Source: Cardiocondyla obscurior (lineage: Eukaryota; Arthropoda; Insecta; Hymenoptera; Formicidae). From it: a stretch of DNA of 64,000 bases. Location of the stretch: positions 2,150,377-2,214,376 of the forward strand of contig NC_091883.1 in NCBI RefSeq assembly GCF_019399895.1, written 5' to 3'. Under the pieces are notes generated by a model that was not told where the DNA came from, did no database searches, and worked only from the letters and a program-made list of their open reading frames with translations. Both the position numbers and the translations under genes were made by a program. Shown in pieces: positions 38,401 through 48,900 of the stretch. How positions within the stretch are numbered: the stretch's first letter is position 1; every line of letters begins with the position of its first letter.

Positions 38401-40496
38401 ATTTTGCTTCCGTAACTCGTTTCAGAAGCTTACGGACGCTAGGATTGTATCGGGCGGTGCTGCGGAAACTTTTAGAGGGCTTCCCTCTCGATGAAAATAT
38501 TGCATAGTTAAATATATGAATTTACTCGTATTTGCTGTGTTTACCGGCATGACAATTTCTTTGCAGTAATTATCGATTCCTCTTTATAACGTAATATCGA
38601 AATGAAATGTATCACGTATGCAAACGCTCGCAGTATCAATCGCGACGAATTTTCAATTGCTATATTGAATAATGCTCTGTTGTAAACGCGTTTTAATATT
38701 TTGCACATCTTTGGTTTGCCGGTATCGCTCATCGATCTGTTATTATTTACCTGTCAAATTACGCAAATTATAAAATATGTAAAAATATTCGCCCTATAAA
38801 TCTTTCCCTGAAATCATTTCAAAATTTATGTTTTTTTTTTCTTTTTTCTTTGTGCAAAGACTGCTAATTACGAAATGGAAAAAAACCTAAATAAAAATAA
38901 TGCGATAATTTAACGCTCATATTGGCGCCGTAGCGATGTTAGATATAATTAGATTCCTAATAATAAAAATTTATAAAATTTTTTTTACGTAATTACTAAT
39001 TTCACATTGTTGTTTCTCCTTCACGATTAATTTTCTCAAGAGATCGCTTTCTCTTCAAGTATTAATTTACGTATTACACCTTTTATCGAATCGTCCCGCA
39101 GTTCTAAATTATTTAGCCGCGTTTCGCGCCTTCCAGCCGATCCGTTTTACAACTTCAATTACTTCGGGGCACGAATAACGCCCGCAATATTATTATCGAT
39201 GTTAGTATATTACGCGATGCCATCCGATGGATCCGTAGCGGCGTTAATCATCGTGCTTATCAGTCAAATGTTGTACCATATGACGCATACCGCACGATAA
39301 CCTCGGACAACATTTTAAAGTTTTATACTGGAGCCGCTCGAGGATTACGGAAGTGTAATTTAGAAAAAAAAAAAAGGAAAAAAAAATAAAAAGAACACCG
39401 CAACGAGCGTCGTTCGATTGTTCCGAAGGGCAATAATTATATAATCGCGAGACTGCTTTCCGCGGGATATTTCTGTTACTTTGGTGGTTTGACGCGCACA
39501 TCGCCGAGACGCGCTCACTTATACAATAAACGTCAAGTATTTCTTGCCCCGCTGCATCCGCAAGCGCTGCACCGGCGCCGCTCCGTTCGACGGCGGCGTT
39601 CGTTGTGCAAGTCACCGCGGCGGAGCATACCGCGTCTTATCTAATCTCCGTGAAGCCGGTCGGTGTCTGCTTCATCGCCTCGGTCTGGTAGTGAGAAAAT
39701 ATTGACGAACATTCTTTCGCTTTTAGCCCATTTCGTTAGGCGCTTCAGGCCCGCTCGGGTCCGGCGTCGCCTCTATTTACGAATCGCGCGCGTGTATTAA
39801 CGTGTGCTGAGGTGTTAATTAGGTTTTCAGTTCCGCACGTGACTCTATTTTTGATCGGCGTGGCATCGCGATTCCTTATCGCCGTTATCTTCGCTTCGAG
39901 AAGGTTCCCCTCTAGTTCTCAGCGTGCGCGCGCGTGTGTTTATCAGGTAAAAATTCATCCGCGCAATCTGAATAGCGAGAGGCGCGTTTATTTTTAACGG
40001 CCCGTATCTAACGGAGGATGTCGCGGATTACATTTGGCCTTTGCGTCTTTCGACGCCGGACGACTTCAGCGTTTGACCGCGAGAAGGGGGAGCATGACTA
40101 ACTGTTGAACATTCTTTGCAGATGACGATCGACATGGCGACGTCGTGAGATCGACACGACTCCTCGCTCTTTATGGATCGTAAGTGATAGCGGGAGAAAG
40201 AAATGATCGTCGCTGTGGAACTCCGTGAGAAACGCGCTCCTTAACGCGAAATCCGTCCTGTCCGAAAAACGCCGCGAGGCGCGTCGTCATGACGCGTCTG
40301 GATCGCGCATGAACGATCGCATACCAAAGATTAGCTCCGTCGGCAATCCGGGATAAGCCGGTGACTCGAACGGCGCGTCCTGACGTCTAATAGTGTTTGA
40401 CGTTGGTGGATTCAGGTGCATCGTAAAAATAAAAATAAAAAAACGCGGGGAAGCAGTGAGAGAGTTTCGTTGCCAGTGGCAGAAAAATACGCGAGT
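35463..40496. other. Gene-free stretch upstream of the promoter candidate
   Basis: Mostly AT-rich with A/T tracts at 35968-35984, 36121-36130, 37600-37619 and 38228-38280, and CpG-rich patches at 36.2-36.6 and 39.5-40.4 kb. Weak acceptor-donor fusions occur at 36498 (TTTCTATCAG|GTGAAG) and 39946 (GTTTATCAG|GTAAAA). No supported gene. Confidence 0.45.
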
Positions 40497-40562
40497 GATA
40501 AAAAAGGAAAAAAAAAAGAAAGAAAAAAAAAGAGAGAGAAAGAGGAAAGAGAGAGAGAGACT
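40497..40562. repeat. Long purine tract (A-rich to GA repeat)
   Basis: An uninterrupted purine run of about 60 bases, ending in (GA)n, just upstream of the Inr/DPE candidate. It accounts for the Lys/Arg-rich stretch in the 40393-40989 reading frame. Confidence 0.7.
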
Positions 40563-40659
40563 CGCGAGGGATGCGTTCCATGAACGTAGGGTGGGGTCTC
40601 CGGGTACCGATAAGGCTTATCCAAAGATACGATGGTCGGCAGCCGCGCTCGCCGAGCCG

Positions 40660-40693
40660 TCAGTCGTAGTGCTCAGGTGCCGTCGGCGAGATC
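40660..40693 (+). promoter_or_regulatory. Candidate TATA-less core promoter (Inr + DPE)
   Basis: TCAGTC at 40660-40665 matches the arthropod initiator TCAGTY, with A at 40662 as +1. Counting from it, AGATC falls exactly at +28 to +32 (40689-40693), matching the downstream promoter element RGWYV, and the favoured G is present at +24 (40685). The site is in CpG-rich DNA about 2.1 kb upstream of the coding exon on the same strand, so it could drive an upstream noncoding first exon of that gene. A GTACGA donor-like site follows at about 40817. The motif match is direct; promoter function is inferred and a short motif pair can occur by chance. Confidence 0.4.
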
Positions 40694-42301
40694 GTTTCGT
40701 CGCCCAGGTCACAGGGATCCCGCGATCCGCGCGTCGTTTTGCAGCTCCGGCGAAGTGTCTTGAAAGTACCGCATCCAGCCAGGCGTGTCCGGTGGTATCG
40801 CGTGAGTTCAAAAGGTACGAGCGAGTCGGCTTGAGAAATAAAAAAAAAAAAAAGAAAAAAATCGGAGAGGGAGGCGAGACGCGCCGTAAAATCCACGACG
40901 CGAGCGAGAACGATAACGGGCAATCACAGCCACGAGAGCGATTAATCGCCGCTTCCAGGGTGCCTCGAGTTTTTAATTTGACGCTTTAGCGCGTTAAGTG
41001 GGCGGCGACAAAGAGCGCCCGCGTGTATTGAGGGTAACGAAAAAGAGCGGCCGAGGGTGGCAAGGGCGAAGGGAAACTTGAGCAGAGAGCCGTGGGAGGA
41101 GGCAAAAATGTGTGCAGGACAAAAGGCTTAGGGTGTAGCATATCAAGATATAGTTTCCACCCGCCTCTCCGCTTCGGCCTTGTCTTCCTTTTTTTTTTCT
41201 TTTTTTTTTTTTCTTTTTGTTCCTTCTTCTCTCGACTTTTTCGCCGTCGTTTACGGCGTGAGCCGCGGCGTGTGCTCCGTCCTCTTCTCGACTTTCCGTA
41301 TCGCTCTCGCCGCATCGCGCGCTTTGTACAGCTTCCGCTCTCGCGTACTAAATTATGTGCGATCTCTTTGATATTCGACAACCGTTGTACTTCCGGTAAT
41401 TATATCCCGTCCTCGCCGCGAATTCGCTCGTTCACACCTCAGCTCGCATTTTTTCTTTTTTTTTTTTTTTTCCCCTCTTTAAACCGGCGCTCTCTCGTCT
41501 TTCGCCCTCGTCAGACCTTAGAATGTAATTTCCCGAAATCTCTTTACCGCGAGTTCTCACATTTGCCGCGTGGCCTCGCTTTCTCCTTCGACGTTGCATC
41601 CTGGCAAAAGTTCCTTCGCGGCAAGTCGAAAACTAATTCGAATTCTCCGGCGACGGATTCGCCGGTGTGTCGTTTCCGCCGGAGCTTTATCGGTTTCTTC
41701 CCGCTGCGCGTGTCTCGCGTGTTCTTGGCTCTTGCCCACTCAGGATTTGACCCGCCGAGGAACGTGCGCGAAACAAAGGGGGGGAGTTCGCGGGGTCACG
41801 GCAATTCGGGCAACTTTGGGAGTTACGCAGATGAGGAAAGGAGGCGAGAGGCGGACTGCGAGAGAAAGGCCGAGGGAAGAATACCGAGCGGTAAACGGGC
41901 GAGCCGCACATGACTCTAGTTTCTAATTAAACTTAAACTTTTAATTGACTCGTTGTAAAGCAAGTTTACAACGCACGCGCTTGCTTAGCTCCGATACATT
42001 TTTACTGTCAAAAATTTGAATACCCGGGAAGGTTCATTCGAAATAAATTTTCACGAAATCGAGTTGAACAATATAAATAAACGCTGAAGATGATAATATT
42101 AAAACGGAATGAAAAATAAATGTAATGGAGAGTGGCGTGTGATAATTATATTTTTTTTTTTAATAATTATTATAATGCTCAGTCCGTATCGACGGTATTG
42201 CGCCACGTTAGTCTACACGAATCCCAAACCGATAGCGAGCGCTCGTTGATTAAACTTAACAATACGCGCGTCGATAAATGCGTAATAACCCATCCACGCA
42301 T
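40694..42301 (+). other. CpG-rich gene-free stretch between promoter candidate and leader
   Basis: The stretch contains long pyrimidine tracts (about 41187-41230, 41450-41476) and an adenine-rich tract at 40837-40860. One frame is open from 41092 to 41913 (273 codons), but it begins at GTG, its phenylalanine runs come from T tracts, and the opposite strand is open too. I read it as leader, intron or promoter-flanking DNA rather than protein-coding sequence. Confidence 0.4.
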
Positions 42302-42792
42302 GTAGATAAAATCTTTATCAGTCACCGATACTTGTCCACAGGGCTTCGTACTCCCCACCCGCACCTGGATCGTGTAACAACGGATCTTGAAAGACGCTCA
42401 TAACCCGTCCGAGTTCTTAAGTGTACGAAAGATCGGATTAATCGCTCGTACGCCGCTCGTGCAAATTGAACGAGAGACTTGAGCGCGGAAGCCAGCTTTT
42501 TTCAGCCTGCGTGACGTCGCGTCGTAGTGCTTAATCTAACGTGATAAGTGTGTGCACCTCGCGCCGAGGTTTCGGGCGCGAGATCGCCGGCTCGCGGAAT
42601 CAAGAGTAAACCCCCCGTGAGTGCCGTTCGGAGTTTTCGCCCCGGGACCCCCGAGAAGTGATTTTGTTCGCGCCCGTGCAGTTGAGTTTGAGGGTTGACG
42701 CCTTCAAACCGTAAGCGTAAATCCTGTCTTCCTCAAGGATAAACGAGGCCGAGCGAAAGAGGCACCGTCAACCGGTCGCCAAGCGGACTCCC
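42302..42792 (+). other. Probable 5' leader / proximal promoter zone of the 42.8 kb gene
   Basis: This CpG-rich stretch lies directly before the start codon and contains no ATG on the + strand, so the 42793 ATG would be the first one a scanning ribosome meets. It holds a CRE-like TGACGTCG at 42512-42519 and a pyrimidine-rich segment with TTCAG at 42501-42505. A possible acceptor-like CCCGTGCAG occurs near 42674-42682, so the leader could itself be spliced from an upstream noncoding exon. The transcription start cannot be fixed from sequence alone. Confidence 0.45.
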
Positions 42793-42986
42793 ATGAAAAT
42801 GCTACAGTCGCTGAATGCTCTGGCGGGCAAAATCTCGCCGGGCTCACCCACCGACAGCAACGCCAATAAGGTGCACATGCATAACAACAACAATAATAAC
42901 AACAACGTGCACCACCATCCCTACTCGAAACAGCAGACCCAGCCGTCTCCGTCGCACTCGGCAAACGGTGACCAGAAAGAGAACAC
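42793..42986 (+). CDS. First coding exon (N-terminus) of an unidentified multi-exon gene
   Basis: The exon starts at the first ATG after an in-frame TAA at 42718-42720 and holds 64 complete codons plus two bases (AC). It ends at a strong donor, GTGAGT at 42987. The protein begins MKMLQSLNALAGKISPGSP; residues 31-38 are eight Asn written with mixed AAC/AAT codons, followed by VHHHPYSK, a Gln/Ser/Pro-rich stretch and NGDQKEN. This is a disordered, low-complexity N-terminus of the kind common in insect regulatory or neuronal proteins; no catalytic or DNA-binding domain is present. About 490 bases upstream (from about 42302) contain no ATG on this strand, as expected for a leader. Without splicing the frame stops at once (ACG TGA), giving only 65 residues. 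I do not recognise the family; the rest of the protein must lie in downstream exons, probably outside the window. The opposite-strand frame here is a shadow. Confidence 0.72.
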
Positions 42987-42992
42987 GTGAGT
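42987..42992 (+). other. 5' splice donor of intron 1 (GTGAGT)
   Basis: The exon ends GAACAC and the intron begins GTGAGT, a near-ideal insect donor. The codon is split after its second base (phase 2). Failure to splice leads to an immediate in-frame TGA. Confidence 0.75.
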
Positions 42993-45900
42993 TTCTTATC
43001 ATTGCTTTTTACGCTACGAAGTTGCAGAGGGAGAATTTTTGTATGCCGTTATTATATCATTTGATTTTTAATAGGTGTATTTTTGAGGCAAGAGAAGAAC
43101 TTCGACCGTCGACAGTTAATTCATCTCCGTTTTTTTTATATTTTTTAAATTTTTTTTATGATTATTAAATTTGAAGAAAATAATAAAATAATTGCCGTCA
43201 TTTTCTTGCAAGTACTTCGAGAATCATGAATCGCGGGGTCGTCCCGAGAAAATTGTCGTTCCACGGGAATATTAAGTAACAATAACGTTAAATTATTTGC
43301 CGCTCCGGCAAATTGTTAATTGCAGTTACAAAACTCAATGTTGTTCATTAGCACGTTGTTGAATAATTGCCGACTAATGCGAAAGTAGGTCGCCCATATT
43401 GCGATTACTCATTTCGCACTGATAACACGGGCTACGGAAATTTCTGCATCACGTCGGATTGGCAAATCTCGCGGCCCATTGGCAATCTGTTAAAATGTTT
43501 TGTTTACACTGCGCCGGCTTATGTACATCATGCAGAAGTTCGTTGTTATCGCTGTGTTTCAGAGTTAATTAACATATTCAAGAGGCGGTTGCAACAACAT
43601 TAACGTTAACCGCGCATAACTAGAGTTTCTTGCTTTGTACTAATGATATAACGCAGCGCGGTGTCGCGCGCCGACGCTGTTATTATATCCAATAACAGTT
43701 ACTTAACATACACATCGCAGGTGCACGTAGGAAAGAACTTCGCAGCTGATTAACCGGCGCCGGGATTCAATTGCGATACAACGGCGGCTAATTAAATAAT
43801 TTCTCCGAACGGAACTTCGTTGAAACGACCGAAAATAATCTCCCGTCCGAAATTATGCCGGCGCGATTAATCTAATAACGTTGACAAAACAGCTGCCGTG
43901 ACTTCGAAACGAGTTTAAAATTGTTTTACGGCTTAGGAAGTTTTTATACTTTGAGGGAGTTGAAGCAACAATCGTCGTTTCGGCTGTAACAGTTACGAGG
44001 ATTCTTTTATATTCGCTAAGATAACGCTGCGATCTTTTTCAAGTAATCGTTGATTTTTAATTTTTCTCTTTTTCCTCTCTTCCCCCCCGTTTTTTTTTTC
44101 TTTGTTATTATTCGCGACGGCGAGTGGAAAATGTAATTTAACGCTTATCCTGTGCCATTTGTGGCTCGCTTCTTCTTCTCTTTTTTTTTTTCCCCCTTTT
44201 TTTCGTAATTTTATTGCACGCGAAAGCCGAGAATGAGATACTTCTTGGCACGGAAAAAACGTGCCGTGAGAATATTCGATACGAGACTTCCTTCGTAACG
44301 GAAATTCAAGCGGAAGAGAAGAGGAAGCGCATATAATATTAGAGGCACAATATATAAGAAACATTACGCTTTGAAGCGCTCGCGCGCGCGCTTTTCCTTC
44401 CTGTCGAGTAAAGAATTCCCTGTAACATTTTGATGAAGAACGACAAGATTTCGTTAAAATAAACAACGTAGAGATCCAAATTCCGCTAATTGCATTTTAT
44501 CGGCTTTCAGGCCGAGAGCGCTCGAAAGTGTGGCCTTACGTCATCGTAGATAATCCGTAACTTTTTCATAAGCACGGCTTTAAAAAAGGCTGTTTACGAG
44601 GACAAAGAGGCTCCTAGAACAAGAGCTCGCGTTTCTGCGCTATGCTCTTTTCTAATGGAAAAAGTATTTATGCGCAGAAAATGTCACAACGCTCTTCATC
44701 ATCGTAAAGTATTCCCTTTAGCGTGTGCTCCGGTATTCTTTCAGGAATCATAAAAGAGACCGAGAGAAAAATGGCAGAAGGGCGGCGGGGGGGGAGGGGA
44801 GGAGGGGAGATAGTGTAAAGAAAGGAGAACGGTAAAGAAAGGACGACAGGAGAGCGTTTATAGAGAAAATATTTTTTTTATCATCGAACGTCGGGGTGAG
44901 CGTTGTCGCGGTCGGCGAAGGGGTGCGCCGCTTCATTATTTCGTTACGTCGCGTTAAAGTTCGGCTTCCGCGGAACGCCGATGGGCAGGGGCCTAGGGTA
45001 ACTCGCCGACATTCCTCGATGCGAGAAAGCTAAATCCTTCGGTCGCGCCGTTTCTCACGTTTAGCTCGTCGCCGTTTCTAAGACTTTTTCATCTACCCCC
45101 CGCAGGGTGGAGGTCGCTAAAATATGTGCTTTATGTAAATCGAGAGGGACTTAAAGTGTGAAATTTCCCTCCTTCTTTCTCTTTTTCTTTTTTTTTTTTT
45201 TTTTTAATATTTTGAAGCTAACTAGAATTTTAATATAATAAATACCGAAAAATATATACTTTGTCTTTTTTTTTCTTTTTTTTTTGTTTTAATGAATATG
45301 TGCATTTATTATTGAAACCTATAAAATTTAAATTTTATACTGTACGCTGTCGAAACAGTGTAAAAGCAAATCATTGAATGGGATGGTTGAAGTGTAATGG
45401 TATTTCGTCAGAGAGATAAATTCTTTTTTTTTTTTTTAATATAATTACTCGACACGCTGCCGATAAATCACATAAAATGGTATCGCTAAATAGAAAGCGC
45501 GTAACACATTGTCACGTATAATGCCGGTAACATAAAATAAATGATATATCGATGCGCGCGCGCGACGTATGATGTTTATTTTAATTTTACGCCATGCAAA
45601 TATGCGCCGATATCACTATACGACTGATATTATTTATGGAGTCATCTGCGATATAATGTCGCAATGAGCAGTTTGGTTGTGTCATTTGCTTTAATAAGTG
45701 GTGCATAATGCAGCAATATTATTACAATTTTACTTTTATATAATACAATATTGCGAAATAATAATACATCATTTATTTTATATTTTTATATATTTAAATT
45801 AGTTGAATATAACAAATAATAAAGAAAAAAAAAAAAGAAAAAGAAAAAGAAACTGAAGAAACACGATATATATTTCTTTCGAGTCGAGCGAGGGACGATT

Positions 45901-48900
45901 GTGAGGTAAATTGTTACATCAGTTTACGAGAGCGCAGTAACGGTATACTAGGTTCCTTGACAATTGTAGGGTTTAAGTGATATGTGCGGCTCTAGGGAGG
46001 AATTCGTTTAACAAAAGGGTCGCTGTGGACCCTAAAGGTCGCGCGGGGGGGTTCCTTTATCTAGATTCGAATGCTTCACCACGCTGGAAACACATAGAAA
46101 TTAATTTTCACTTGTCGACAGGTACGATTTCTATCTACTTGCCTCGGAGAACGATTAGGGTATCCCGCGCAGTTTACTCACGGTGAATTACGTAAATATT
46201 TGTCGTTCCCAAGCAACGCGAATAGTGTCTTACGTTCGCGCATTCGTCGCATTATCGCGCCTGTATCTGGAGCGTTGATAACAATCCTTATCGAATCTTA
46301 ACGTCGCCATATTAGTCTTGGCGGAGATAAAGAGATACCCGAGCGCGCGGCTTGCTGCGCGGCTTGCATTTTATTTCATACGTATTCGGTTTTAATATAT
46401 GCATATACGAACGTTCGTACGTGCGCCGTTAATCTGCGAGATACTTGCGGCGCGAGAGTAGCACTGCGAGATTGGAAATTATATTATCCAACAGGCGAAT
46501 TGGAACTCTCTGCAAACAGTATTACCGCGCCATCCATCTTCCTATCGGCACCTCCCCCCTCCTAACAAACTTCACCGATAGATCATTTTTCTATCTTCGA
46601 GTTGTCGTATCCGGTCACGTATCCTGGCGATAGATTCTCGTATTCTGCCTTCGTAGCAGGGCTCCACGGGGGCCGCTCGAATCGCCTCGCGTACTCGCCG
46701 GTCTCGCGTCCGCTTTCACGAAAATTAAATCCGTATCGATGAAGCGTCGGACGCAAAAGGTCCGAGAGTCCTCTTTTCCGCGTTTTTACCCGAGGGTGAA
46801 ATCGATCGCGCGCGTATGCGACAGACATCGTCGCCGTCGCTTTCCGCTCTTCGCGGGGAGAAATGAGAAACGTTTAAACGTCCACGCGAAGCTGGCGAAT
46901 GCCGCAGCCCTGTTGGCGGAATCGACAAGATTTACCGTCCTAACGGGAATCAAGACACCGAGATTCTGCGGTACCATTGTTAGGCTTCGGCACTTCAGCA
47001 CCTCTCGTAGCCGACAACTATTTTAGCGACGTATGCGATCGTTTCTCGGATACCGAAAGAAAGATGAAACAGATAACACATGTCCGGAACATGCTCGCGT
47101 TTTCTGATTCAACAGAACGAAATCGTTAAAATAAAATTATTTTTTTCTTAAGCGGTTTAAATATTAAAAAATAAATTTTTTTAAAAACCCACCCATTAAA
47201 ATGTAAACTAAATTTGTCACGTCTCGGAGGCTTCAAATCTGGCATTTTCATTCTTCGATTTATTTATTCCGGGAGGAGCTTGTCAACACGAAATTCTGCT
47301 AAATCTTTTCAAAAGTGCTCCAGCATGCCACTTCTGGCGAGCGCACGAACGAGAGACATAAAGAGTCAGGCAGGGGAGGAAAACGGAGGAGGCGGAAGAC
47401 GATCCCTAATGCTGGTAGTAGTCTGGAGTTGCAGGCGGGATGGGAGGGAGGGGAAGGCATCGTCTGAGGAAAAATCTGACAAATCCGACAAATCCAAATA
47501 CATAAAACCCCGGCGAGCACGCGCGCCTACACACCACTTCGAGGGATACGCCGAACTTCCTCTTTTCCACGGCTACGGCCAAAACCAGACCTGTTCCCCC
47601 TCCTCCCCCCTCCTTCCTCTCACCTTGGCACGTGTGCAGAAACGTCCTGCTCGTGTCGGTGGTTACGCGTTCTCCTCGGCGGAGCCGAGCATTGGCGTTG
47701 CCCGCGAGGCAGCGTGGCACGTAGCCGTGATATTGTCACATGCCTCCGGCACGAAAGCTCCAAATTGTATCGTCGTCGCGTCGCGGTGCATGTGCGACCG
47801 ACGATTCTCACCCTCCCCGCGTGTGCGTCTGGCCTCCTCTCTTCTTTCCGGCCCTCACCCCCTCGACGTCACCCCATACCGTTCGCACCGACGACAATAA
47901 TATCCGACACGCTCCAGCTATTCCTTCTCTTTTCGAGCTGACGGCATTGTCTTGCAGTTTTCCCCCCTCTCGCCCTTCCGCCCCCCCCTTCTCTCTTCGG
48001 TTTCCACCGCGCGACGATCGGAACGGCACGTTCGAGAACGCGGGACGTAAGAATGCGCGATTGGTAAACGAAAGAAAAAAAAAAAAGAAAAAAAAAAGTT
48101 ATTACCTTCCGTAACGGAGTTCCGTTAGAGCGAGTTCTGACACGTGATATTTGCGATTTTATGTTAAAATAAATTTCAACGTAAATTTATTGATTTTATT
48201 TTATTATTGCAGTATTAATGTGTAACTTTTTAAAATGTACGACTCGGAATATATTATTAAAAGGCTTTATTGAAATTCTAGCGGCGATTTTTCGTCGATT
48301 CTAAAATTTATTAAAATTTAATGTTATTACGGATATTCCAATATTCACTTACGTTGTGATTAAATTCTAAAATAATAATTCGTTTAAATTATATTTTTAC
48401 GACGTGAATATAATTTCTAACAGTGATCTGACGGATTCTTCTTTTAACGATTACCGTTTTAATAATTTCCAAATTTACGCTCGACACAATTATTTTCAAT
48501 AATTAATTGAAATTTAATATTATTGTATAATTCAATTGACTTTACTATTTAATTCTAAAGTAATTCGTTTACATTATATTTCACGACGTAAAGTACAAAT
48601 ACTATTTCTGACGATAAACCCGACGAGATTCCTGTTCTTCGGACTATTTCAACGTAATAATTTCGACATCGACGTCTGACGCGTTTGTTTCAACGTTATT
48701 TTAAAAAAGACACTTTCCAGAGATTGAATCTCGCGTAGTCTCGCGTCACCATTCATGCTTCCGGTGACAAGCTATTATCCTCTCACCTCAGACGCTCGTG
48801 CCGCGCCGGCACACTCACCGGATATTCGTTCATCATAATTCAATCTTGCCGTACGCCGTTCGGTGGCGGCGGCAAGCCGATCAAATTCTTCGCGCCGGAG

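Noticed and set aside
36488..39952. Weak acceptor-donor fusions at 36498 and 39946
   Set aside because: Donor halves (GTGAAG, GTAAAA) are poor and lie upstream of the only supported exon.
40393..40989. 198-codon + frame with Lys/Arg-rich centre
   Set aside because: Lys-rich parts are direct translations of a purine microsatellite; it spans the Inr/DPE candidate and has no family resemblance.
41092..41913. Longest open frame in the window (273 codons, + strand)
   Set aside because: It starts at GTG, its Phe runs come from T tracts, the opposite strand is also open for long stretches, and no domain is recognisable. It sits in promoter/leader DNA.
47214..47900. 228-codon + frame with KSDKSDKSK
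   Set aside because: Begins at TTG, lies in pyrimidine- and GC-rich intron DNA, and other frames on both strands are also open; the repeat is a 9-bp tandem slippage.
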